64,000 nt of DNA from Paenibacillus_G sp049942825. GTDB lineage: Bacteria; Bacillota; Bacilli; Paenibacillales; NBRC-103111. The position numbers and the translations under genes are program-made. Positions 36,162 to 43,303 of the stretch are shown here, piece after piece. Position 1 is the first letter of the stretch. Each line of letters starts with the position of its first letter. The notes below the pieces were generated by a model. It was not told the origin of the DNA, ran no database searches, and saw only the letters and a program-made list of their open reading frames with translations. The stretch covers positions 6,448,001 through 6,512,000 of the forward strand of contig NZ_CP187970.1 of NCBI RefSeq assembly GCF_049942825.1. The letters are read 5' to 3'.

Positions 36162-37403
36162 TCAGAAAGCCTTCCACCCATCCGCTACTCCATTTGATCC
36201 TGTATAGGTTTCGAAATCAGGGTTATAGAGCAAGTTTGTCTCTACTCCCTCCTTCAATACCATCGAATCGGCATAGATTGTCCCCGATGCTCCGTTACTA
36301 TATGGCTCAAGATGAATATGCAGCCGCGTTGTTACCGTTCCTGCCGGCGGAGTAATCGGCGTATTGAACGTGATCCAATCCGATGCAGCTTTATAGGATG
36401 CTACTTCCTGCCCTCTGATCAGCGCTCCTTTCGCATCCAGGTAATGCATGACAACCACTGCCCGTGCGTTGGTTAACGAAGGAATCTGCAAGCGGCCGCT
36501 TACTGTGCAGGTAATCCCGCCTCTTACCATCGCTTCTTGCCAGACGTTCGTTACTTGTCCAACCGCCATGTTAGAGGCAGCAATCTTCTGGGCTCGAGTA
36601 CCGCTGGTGACGGGTGAGGTTACCACCTGATCATTCGGCGTCACGCCGCTGGAGAAAGCCTGCCAGCCATCCGCTACTCCATCCGAGTCTGTATAAGTCT
36701 CAAAACCCGGATTATACAGCAGGTTGGGATCAGGACTTTGGGTAACGGTAAAAGAATCCGCATATATCGTCCCCGACCCTCCGCTTGCTGTAGCTTCCAG
36801 ATGGATATGCAATCTCATGGTGGAAGTCCCTGAAGGCGGGGTCACCTTGGAGTTCAGCGAAATCCAATGGGTTGCAGCCGTGTAGGATGCCACTTCCTGC
36901 CCACTGATCAGCACTCCATTCGCATCCAAATAATGCATTACAATAACCGCCTTTGCATTATTTAAAGCGGCGGTCTGCAGACGGCCTCTAATGGTATAGG
37001 TTTCTCCCGCCTTTACCTTAACGTCCTGCCATACGTTCAATCCGCCACCCGGCATATTGGCAGCAGAGATTTTTTGGGCGTGCTTCCCGCTGTTCACCGG
37101 GTTATCTACGACCTCAAACACAGGAGTAATTCCCGGTCCCCTATAAGTCCCCCAATGGTCCGCTAAGCCCGTATCCTTATTATAGAATTCAAAATCGGGA
37201 TTTCTTAGCAGATTCCCTTGCGTAGAAGATGAGATCAAATTCCCGTTGGGATCGTACTCATAGCTTATCGTATCCTTATCCGTCTGAACCTGCTCCAATC
37301 TGCCATTCTGATCATAGAAGTATTTTGCTGCCAGCGCCGTTTCAGATCCCCATAGAAATATAACAGCGCTAAGCAGTACGATTATCCATTGCCTGTAATA
37401 CAT
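36162..37403 (-). CDS. Secreted two-YD-repeat protein with CBM-like modules, third module truncated
   Basis: Secreted protein of 413 residues, first gene of the array. Signal peptide (end near ALA), two YD repeats (YFYDQNGRLEQV; YEYDPNGNLISS), then two complete CBM-like modules of about 160 residues (start NLLYNPGFETYT; QKISAANM; VWQDVKVKAGETYTIRGRLQ; GTIYADS). A third module breaks off after GVADGWKAF with a TGA. The following DNA reads IYADSMGLKEG in the next frame, the end of the same module, so an internal deletion with frameshift has removed most of module three. ATG 37403 follows AAGGAG with about 8-nt spacing. The protein is probably still secreted and functional with two modules. Confidence 0.82.
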   Translation of the reverse strand: MYYRQWIIVLLSAVIFLWGSETALAAKYFYDQNGRLEQVQTDKDTISYEYDPNGNLISSSTQGNLLRNPDFEFYNKDTGLADHWGTYRGPGITPVFEVVDNPVNSGKHAQKISAANMPGGGLNVWQDVKVKAGETYTIRGRLQTAALNNAKAVIVMHYLDANGVLISGQEVASYTAATHWISLNSKVTPPSGTSTMRLHIHLEATASGGSGTIYADSFTVTQSPDPNLLYNPGFETYTDSDGVADGWQAFSSGVTPNDQVVTSPVTSGTRAQKIAASNMAVGQVTNVWQEAMVRGGITCTVSGRLQIPSLTNARAVVVMHYLDAKGALIRGQEVASYKAASDWITFNTPITPPAGTVTTRLHIHLEPYSNGASGTIYADSMVLKEGVETNLLYNPDFETYTGSNGVADGWKAF

Positions 37404-37570
37404 TACTTCATCTCCTTCTGCGGAAATCCATACCAATTGCTATACAACAGGATTGGTTCCGGCTTGGAATTTCACGTAGGCCGTTCTCCATACTCCATCA
37501 AGCGTAGACCCCAATCTGTTCTGAACAACATGGTTACCCCTACCTTTTTGAACAATAGATGTCGACGAAT

Positions 37571-37598
37571 ACTATATCAAGAAATGGAAAGTTAACAA
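37571..37598 (-). promoter_or_regulatory. Candidate promoter of the YD-stub array
   Basis: Minus-strand -35 TTGTTA (37593-37598) and -10 TATAGT (37571-37576) with 16-bp spacing, about 165 nt upstream of the first array gene. Confidence 0.45.
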
Positions 37599-37621
37599 AG
37601 TATAATTTAGTTGAAAACAAA

Positions 37622-37650
37622 TAAAAAAGCCGCTGTCCTATTGGACAGCA
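37622..37650 (-). terminator. Terminator downstream of the sigK remnant
   Basis: Stem GCTGTCC/GGACAGC with a TATT loop, followed on the minus strand by GGCTTTTTTAT. It separates the remnant and the zeta locus from the array promoter. Confidence 0.75.
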
Positions 37651-37654
37651 GCCC

Positions 37655-37785
37655 CATACCTCACCGCTTTATCTTACAAAGCTCCACGATACAGCTTCAT
37701 CAGAACTCTCTTCGAAGCCGACGACGACCACCACCCGCACCTCCCGCTCGTCGAGGATGTCTGTCGGTTGTGAACACTATACCTA
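37655..37785 (-). pseudogene. Decayed sigK copy, right boundary of the array
   Basis: 37659-37708 aligns with the sigK 3' end (shared CCTCACCGCTT and GATACAGCTTCATCAG), and 37709-37772 aligns with an inner part of sigK near 38890-38940 (shared CTCCCGCTCGTCGAGGATGTC), with an internal deletion. The frame is broken. This is the third sigK remnant and it lies just outside the right end of the YD-stub array. Confidence 0.75.
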
Positions 37786-37810
37786 CAGCCCACCCCTGCT
37801 AGCTAACATA

Positions 37811-37849
37811 AAAATAAACCGATCGCTGTCCCTTGCAGCAGTCGGTTTA
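37811..37849 (-). terminator. Terminator of the zeta-like locus
   Basis: Arms TAAACCGATCGCTG (37815-37828) and CAGCAGTCGGTTTA (37836-37849) with a 7-nt loop and a following TTTTTAT on the minus strand. The stop codon of the zeta-like frame lies in the right arm. The left arm is identical to that of the terminator at 1268-1305. Confidence 0.75.
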
Positions 37850-38447
37850 CTCCTTACTATCATTGCCTCTGTTTTGCAATTGACGATAAATAGTTTCAGC
37901 CCACCCAGGTAATGCTTCGGATTGACATTCTATTGTGGTACTATCCATTTCCAGTACAATTTGGCCGTCTGAGCTGCTGTTATCAATGACAATCAAATGA
38001 TCAATTAGCTGCAGATGGGAAAGCAAATTGGAGAGCGAGGTCTGTTCACGCCTGATGATATCCTTGGAATCAATGTGGTGTCCTCCGTTCCTAACCCGTG
38101 CAGCAACTCGTTCAATATTCACCAAGACCAACATAGTACATAATAATTTCAAACCCATTTTCTCTTGCCTCTCGCATTTGACGGATCACATTGCCGCCCG
38201 CAAGGGTAGTTTCTACGGAAAAATCCCGTTTATTTTTAATACAATCTCGTGCTAGTTCGATAGCTTTTTTCCCAGCCGAAACCTTATGACTTTCAGGATT
38301 TTCCTGATCGATACCTCGGGCTAAGGCATCTGGGTCAATATTCACACTCACGCCAAGACGATCAATGATTAGATTCCGTATGGTACTCTTTCCACTTCCG
38401 TTGTTGCCGGCAAAGACAAGCATTGCAGCCCTTGATTCATTATTCAT
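37847..38447 (-). pseudogene. Frameshifted zeta-toxin-like P-loop kinase
   Basis: Two overlapping frames together make one zeta-type kinase of about 195 residues. The first (ATG 38447) has Walker A FAGNNGSGKST, the NIDPDALARGI substrate segment and VETTLAGGNVIRQMREARENG, then stops at 38112 after YYVGLGEY. The second frame continues from about 38135 with NIERVAARVRNGGHHI and IIRRE, as expected for the family, and ends at 37847. A short deletion or indel near 38115-38135 explains this. Intact zeta kinases phosphorylate UDP-GlcNAc or act as nucleotide-dependent toxins; here the enzyme is likely inactive unless the break is a sequencing error. It overlaps the upstream small gene as ATGA. Confidence 0.75.
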
Positions 38448-38617
38448 TGAGGAAGATCCTGCTCATTCATTTTAACGATTTCACCATTGCTGTACTCTTT
38501 CACAAACTGGCCAGCCTCTGTTTTATAAACAATATAGGTCCCATTTGCTTTAGCGTCCAATTTAGCCCTATCGCCAGTCAACCTGATTAACTTACTCAGG
38601 TCCTGTGTGCGATTCAC
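38444..38617 (-). CDS. Small protein paired with the zeta-like kinase (possible antitoxin)
   Basis: Soluble protein of 57 residues with no signal peptide. It reads like a short beta-hairpin protein (GTYIVYKTEAGQFVKEYSNGE). GTG 38617 is favoured because GGAGGG lies 8 nt upstream; GTG 38626 would touch that site. Its stop overlaps the kinase ATG by ATGA, which indicates coupling and suggests a toxin-antitoxin-like pair. It does not resemble the helical epsilon antitoxin, so its role is inferred from position only. Confidence 0.6.
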   Translation of the reverse strand: MNRTQDLSKLIRLTGDRAKLDAKANGTYIVYKTEAGQFVKEYSNGEIVKMNEQDLPQ

Positions 38618-38710
38618 GCTCTTCACCCTCCGTTACAGTTATACCTGATCCTGATTATATCATACTTGACTACATCAGCCCCCTGCACATTCCACTATCT
38701 TCGTGACACC

Positions 38711-38746
38711 AAAAGAAAAAACAGGCGCCCATGATCGGCACGCCTG
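38711..38746 (-). terminator. sigK terminator
   Basis: Stem CAGGCG/CGCCTG (38722-38746) with a 13-nt loop, followed on the minus strand by six T. It lies 9 nt past the sigK stop. A copy is kept in the sigK remnant at 17041. Confidence 0.8.
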
Positions 38747-38754
38747 CATTCTCC

Positions 38755-39456
38755 TCACCGCTTCGCCTTATAAAACTCATGATACAGCTTCATCAGCGCC
38801 CGCTTCTCGATCCGCGACACATAACTCCGCGAAATCCCAAGCTCCTTCGCGATCTCCCGCTGCGTCCGCTCCTCCCCCCCCGCCTCGAGGCCGAAGCGGC
38901 CGACAACCACTTCGCGCTCCCGCTCGTCGAGGATGTCGAGATTCTTGTAGATCTTGCTCTTCTCGATCTTGAGCTGCACCTTCTCCACGACATCGTCATG
39001 CTCCGAGCCGAGGATGTCGATCAAGGTGATCTCGTTGCCTTCCTTATCCGTGCCGATCGGGTCGTGCAGCGACACGTCCTTGCGCGTCTTCTTCAGCGAC
39101 CGCAGATGCATCAGAATCTCATTCTCGATACACCGCGCAGCGAAGGTCGCCAGCTTCGTGCCCTTGTCGGGCGAGAACGACTCGATCGCCTTGATCAGGC
39201 CGATTGTGCCGATGGATATGAGATCCTCCAGGTCCTCTCCGGTGTTGTCGAATTTCTTCACGATGTGCGCGACCAGCCGAAGGTTGTGTTCGATAAGCAG
39301 GTTGCGGGAATGCTGGTTGCCCTGGGCCATGAGCTTCAGGTGCTTTTCTTCGTCATCCTCCGCCAGGGGTTGGGGGAAAGCATTATTTTTGACATACGAG
39401 ACGAGCAGCATCAACTCTTTAATGAACAGGGCAACGGCAGTAAAGAATCCAGGCAC
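38755..39456 (-). CDS. sigK: RNA polymerase sporulation sigma factor SigK (pro-sigma-K)
   Basis: Late mother-cell sigma factor of 233 residues. The N-terminal pro-sequence (FFTAVALFIKELMLLVSYVK, then NNAFPQPL) matches that cleaved by SpoIVFB in Bacillus subtilis. Region 2 (LIEHNLRLVAHIVKKF; EDLISIGTIGLIKAI; ARCIENEILMHLR) and region 4 with its helix-turn-helix (REIAKELGISRSYVSRIEKRAL) are intact. GTG 39456 has GAGGGGG 8 nt upstream and gives the expected N-terminus; the frame extending to 39483 has no better start. The gene is uninterrupted: no skin-type element splits it. Three decayed partial copies of its 3' half lie at 13.56, 17.04 and 37.66 kb. Confidence 0.96.
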   Translation of the reverse strand: MPGFFTAVALFIKELMLLVSYVKNNAFPQPLAEDDEEKHLKLMAQGNQHSRNLLIEHNLRLVAHIVKKFDNTGEDLEDLISIGTIGLIKAIESFSPDKGTKLATFAARCIENEILMHLRSLKKTRKDVSLHDPIGTDKEGNEITLIDILGSEHDDVVEKVQLKIEKSKIYKNLDILDEREREVVVGRFGLEAGGEERTQREIAKELGISRSYVSRIEKRALMKLYHEFYKAKR

Positions 39457-39586
39457 TTCAGGCACCCCCTCATGGTTTCGCAAAAAGCAGCGGAGCGTCC
39501 AGCCCAGTGGTGCGGCTTCTTCCGCCAGAGATTAGTACCATTTTATGTGGGTGTCCGCCTATCCGTGCCTGTACCGCAAAAATTCG

Positions 39587-40462
39587 TTATCCTTTGACTG
39601 CGCCAATCGTCATTCCCTTGATGAAATAACGCTGCAGGAACGGGTAGAGGAAAATGATCGGGCCGATCGTGATGCATACTGTCGAAAGCTGTACACCGGC
39701 CGCGGCCGGGGAGATGTTCACATTCGTATTCAGGTAATCGAGATTCTGCGAAGTGGACACGATTCTCCGCAGCATCATCTGCAGCGGATGCTTGGTCGGA
39801 TCGTCGATGAACATCAGCGCATTGAACCAATCGTTCCAGCAGGACAGCGCATAGAACAGTGTGATCGTCGCAATGACGGGCATGGAGATCGGCCAGATGA
39901 TCCGGAAAAAGATGTAGAGCTCATGCGCTCCGTCCACCGTCGCCGCTTCATTCAGTTCGAAGGGCAGCGTGCGGAAGTAAGAGGTCATGAGAAAGGCGTT
40001 GAAGGCCGAGAACAGGTGCGGCAGAATCAGCGCCCAGACCGAATCCCGCAGGTCCAGCCAATTGGAAATCAGCAGATAATAGCCCACCAGGCCAGGCGCG
40101 AAGAGCATCGTGAAGTAAATATAGAAGGCGAGCACATTGCGGTACTTCACCCTCGGATGGGCCGTCACATAGGCGAACATGGATGTGAGCAGCACAGCCC
40201 CCACGGTCCCCGTCACCGTGACGACGATAGAGACCCATGCGCTGCGGTACACCTGGCTGCCCTGCAGCAGGAAGCGGTAGGAATCCAGCGAGAACTCGGT
40301 CGGCAGCAGCTGGAACCCTTTTACAATCTGGTGCTCCGCAGTGAACGACCCGATATACACGAGCCAGAAGGGAATGAAGCACAGCAGGGAAAAGATTCCG
40401 ATGAACACGTAGGCGGCGGCGGACAGGGCCCACCCGGATGCGTCCTGTGGTTTTGTGAGCAT
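39587..40462 (-). CDS. Sugar ABC transporter permease, LplC/YtcP type
   Basis: Second membrane subunit of a CUT1 sugar importer, 291 residues, with about six membrane helices. The EAA loop is ELNEAATVDGAHELYIFFRI, and the C-terminus (QRYFIKGMTIGAVKG) is that of the LplC/YtcP group. ATG 40462 is preceded by GAGAGGAGCC. It lies 15 nt after the LplB-type permease gene, so the two are co-transcribed. Last gene of a four-gene cluster: regulator, binding protein, permease, permease. Confidence 0.93.
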   Translation of the reverse strand: MLTKPQDASGWALSAAAYVFIGIFSLLCFIPFWLVYIGSFTAEHQIVKGFQLLPTEFSLDSYRFLLQGSQVYRSAWVSIVVTVTGTVGAVLLTSMFAYVTAHPRVKYRNVLAFYIYFTMLFAPGLVGYYLLISNWLDLRDSVWALILPHLFSAFNAFLMTSYFRTLPFELNEAATVDGAHELYIFFRIIWPISMPVIATITLFYALSCWNDWFNALMFIDDPTKHPLQMMLRRIVSTSQNLDYLNTNVNISPAAAGVQLSTVCITIGPIIFLYPFLQRYFIKGMTIGAVKG

Positions 40463-40477
40463 GCGTAAGGCTCCTCT

Positions 40478-41398
40478 CTAAAACAGCTTCGAATCGGGGT
40501 CGACCCGGCGGACTACCCCATTGAAGAACAGGATGGTGATGAAGCCCATCACCGACTGGAACAAGGCCACGGCGGCCGCGTTGCTGTAGCTGTTCATGTT
40601 GGAGACGTCCCGCAGTGCCCGGTACGTATACGTATCGATGACATCCGTCGCCTTGAAGAGCAGGGAATTGTCTCCGATGATGCCGTAGATCAGTCCGAAG
40701 TCCCCGTAGAAAATCCGCCCCAGCGCGAGCAGCGTCAGCACGATGATGGTCGGCCGGAGCAGCGGCAGGGTAATGTGCCAGATCTGCTGCCACCGCCTGG
40801 CCCCGTCGATGCGGGCGCTCTCGTAATATTCCTCGGAGAACCCCGTGAGGGTCGCCAGATAAATGATGGAGCCCCACCCGGCCCCTTTCCAGACGAAGAT
40901 GACCGTCAGCAGCAACGGCCATACGGACGGTGTCTGAAACCAGTCGACCGTCTCCAGGCCCACATCATTCAGCATCCGATTGATCATGCCGTCCTGCCCG
41001 TTGAAGAAGTTCAGCACCATGAGGTTGACGACGATAATGGATATAAAATGCGGAAGGATCACGAGCGACTGCGCCGCCTTCTTAAACCAGACCATCCGGA
41101 TCTCATTGAGCAGCAGTGCAATGAGAAGCGAGCATATGGTACCCGCAATGATGAACAGCAGGTTCAGGTATACCGTGTTCAAGGTGACTGCCAGCCAGTC
41201 CGGACCCGTGAAAAAAAACATCAAGTTATCCAGTCCCACCCACCGGCTCCCCCACAGCCCCTTCACCGGGATGAACTGCTTGAATGCCAGGAGGTGGGCG
41301 GACATCGGCATATAAGAAAAGATGAAGACATACACCACGACAGGCAGCGCCATGGCGTACAGCCATTTGTTCTTCCGGAGCTCCCGGATCACGCCCAT
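40478..41398 (-). CDS. Sugar ABC transporter permease, LplB type
   Basis: First membrane subunit of the same importer, 306 residues, with about six helices. It has the LplB N-terminal signature (KNKWLYAMALPVVVYVFIFS), the WKGAGWGSIIYLATLTG segment, and the EAA loop ESARIDGARRWQQIWHITLP. ATG 41398 follows AAAGGGGAG. It is a clear homologue of the permease at 19-978, showing that the window holds two related but separate importers. An intercistronic hairpin separates it from the binding-protein gene. Confidence 0.93.
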   Translation of the reverse strand: MGVIRELRKNKWLYAMALPVVVYVFIFSYMPMSAHLLAFKQFIPVKGLWGSRWVGLDNLMFFFTGPDWLAVTLNTVYLNLLFIIAGTICSLLIALLLNEIRMVWFKKAAQSLVILPHFISIIVVNLMVLNFFNGQDGMINRMLNDVGLETVDWFQTPSVWPLLLTVIFVWKGAGWGSIIYLATLTGFSEEYYESARIDGARRWQQIWHITLPLLRPTIIVLTLLALGRIFYGDFGLIYGIIGDNSLLFKATDVIDTYTYRALRDVSNMNSYSNAAAVALFQSVMGFITILFFNGVVRRVDPDSKLF

Positions 41399-41440
41399 GC
41401 TATAGCTCCCCTTTCGTTTCTAATCCTTGAAGCGCGCAGC

Positions 41441-41475
41441 AAAAAGGCCGGCGGCCTGCACTTGTAGGCCGCCGG
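41441..41475 (-). terminator. Intercistronic terminator-like hairpin between binding protein and permeases
   Basis: A 10-bp GC-rich stem (41448-41457 with 41466-41475, CCGGCGGCCT) with an 8-nt loop, followed on the minus strand by CCTTTTTG. It probably reduces read-through so that the binding protein is made in excess over the permeases. Confidence 0.7.
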
Positions 41476-41572
41476 GAGGAACGCAGGCTTATGCCGGCAG
41501 GGACGGCAGCTCCCCGCAGGGCACGGCCTTCCGCGGATGCGGCCGCCCCCGCGCATGCGGCTGCTCCCGAGC

Positions 41573-43093
41573 CTACTTCTTTTTACCGGCCAGGAATGCG
41601 TCAAGCTGCTTCTGATATTCCGCTTGGATTTTCTTCACATGGCCATAGGCCTTCTCTTTGAACTTCGCGAGCCCCTCATTAGGCTCGATCACCCCAAGTA
41701 CGACGGGCTCGAACAGCTCCTTGCTCATGCTGCTCAGCTGGGCGATCTCATTGGAGACGGGGCTCGGATCGAAGGTGAAGCCGGAGAGAATGTCCGCCGT
41801 AAAATTGTTCGGATCCCGCTCCCACTGGTTCAGCTTAATGACTTCTTTGTCCATTGTGGCGTCAATGCGGTCGAGCTTGGGATTCCAGCCCCATGCGAAC
41901 GGAATACCGGTGTACGGATTTTCCTTGACCGGTTTGTACAAGCCTTCTCCCGCGTCCTCCCAGTTCTTCCCCTTGATGCCGTAGGCGAGCAGGTCGTAGT
42001 TGTCTTTCTGATTCAGCGCATTGATGAATTGAATCGCCCGCTCTTTGTTCTTGCTGACCACCGGCACAGCGATGTAGTTGCCCGCCTTGTAGGTGGAGCT
42101 GAGTTTCATCCCCGGATCGTACAGGCTGAACGCTTCTGCGGTGGCGCCGGGAACGGATTTCTCAAGGCCGGTACGGGTACCGAGATTGGCGCCGAAGTCG
42201 AAGAAGGTCGTGACTGCCGCTTTACCCTTGGTGAACTCCCCGTTCTTGAGCAGCAGCACATCCTTGGGGAAGATCCCGTCCTTGTAGAACTTGTGGTTCA
42301 TCTCGAAGTTCTTCATCATCATCATCGGGTCCATGTCATCGAAAATATTGTAGACCTTCCCGTCATTGCCCTTGGTGTATAATCCGGCATAATTCAGCAC
42401 AGGCGCGAGGTTCGCCCCCGGGTCCAGCATGCTCGCCATCCTCACGCCAACGTGCTCCGAACCGTTGGGAATGAACGGTGTGATGCCGGGGTCCTTCTCC
42501 TTGACGGCATACATGAACTGAACCAGCTCGTCATAGCTCTTGATCGGCGGGATGCCGAGCTTCTCGCGGATATCCTTACGGATGACGAAGGTCCACGGGC
42601 GGATAAAATTCACTTCGAGCGGCACCGCATAGAGCTTGCCGTTTACTTTGTTGGCTTCGAGCAGCTGCGGGGAACGGGTGCTCTTGATGTCGGGTCCGTG
42701 CTTCTCGATGAGCTCGTCGAGCGGTTCGTAGAGTCCGGCCGCGATGCTCTGCACGGGATTGTTGTCCCAGATCAGGTCGTAATCCTCCGCCGAGGACAGG
42801 GCGACCTGCCGCTTCTGCATAACGTCCGCCCACGGAATAAAAACCACATTGAGCTTGACGTTCAGCGAACCCGCCAGGCGCTTCTCCAGCTCTCCTTTTA
42901 CTTCGCTCCAGTTAGAGGGCGGGTCTCCGGGGAACATGATTTTGAGTGTAACCGGATTCAATTTTCCGGAGGCGTCTGCTCCCTCTCCCGTTCCGGAAGG
43001 TCCCCCTTCATTGGAATTGCACCCGGTCAGCGTCCCCGCCAGCATCAGCGACAACGCCAGCGCAAGGCTCCGGGTCCCTCTCGATCTTCTCAT
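41573..43093 (-). CDS. Sugar-binding lipoprotein of an LplABC-type importer
   Basis: Extracytoplasmic binding lipoprotein of 506 residues. Signal peptide with lipobox LTGC (Cys25), Gly/Ser linker, and a family-1 solute-binding fold (VTLKIMFPGDPPSNW; YDLIWDNNPVQSIAAGLYEP; NGKLYAVPLEVNF; QFINALNQKDNYDLLAYGIK). It delivers an oligosaccharide to the two permeases downstream. ATG 43093 follows GGAGGGG with about 7-nt spacing; an upstream frame to 43165 lacks a signal peptide. The ligand is unknown. It is only distantly similar to the binding protein at 4396-6012. Confidence 0.9.
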   Translation of the reverse strand: MRRSRGTRSLALALSLMLAGTLTGCNSNEGGPSGTGEGADASGKLNPVTLKIMFPGDPPSNWSEVKGELEKRLAGSLNVKLNVVFIPWADVMQKRQVALSSAEDYDLIWDNNPVQSIAAGLYEPLDELIEKHGPDIKSTRSPQLLEANKVNGKLYAVPLEVNFIRPWTFVIRKDIREKLGIPPIKSYDELVQFMYAVKEKDPGITPFIPNGSEHVGVRMASMLDPGANLAPVLNYAGLYTKGNDGKVYNIFDDMDPMMMMKNFEMNHKFYKDGIFPKDVLLLKNGEFTKGKAAVTTFFDFGANLGTRTGLEKSVPGATAEAFSLYDPGMKLSSTYKAGNYIAVPVVSKNKERAIQFINALNQKDNYDLLAYGIKGKNWEDAGEGLYKPVKENPYTGIPFAWGWNPKLDRIDATMDKEVIKLNQWERDPNNFTADILSGFTFDPSPVSNEIAQLSSMSKELFEPVVLGVIEPNEGLAKFKEKAYGHVKKIQAEYQKQLDAFLAGKKK

Positions 43094-43303
43094 CGCAACC
43101 CCTCCTGATATTCGATGGCAAGCGGAGCCGGTCTTTGGCTGCCAACCCCTCTCTCTATCCCCCATGCTCCGATGCCTGCGCTCCGCTTGGTGTCTGCATC
43201 ATAAACCGGAGGCTCCGGGCCCGCATAGTCCGGTTGTTATTCATCGGTACGGGTGATTACAAAATGGGGGAGTCCGGATATTCACTCCGCGGAGTACGGA
43301 TGT

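Noticed and set aside
38755..39456. sigK interrupted by a skin-like element
   Set aside because: The intact gene reads from the pro-sequence through region 4 without a break; only extra partial copies elsewhere are broken.
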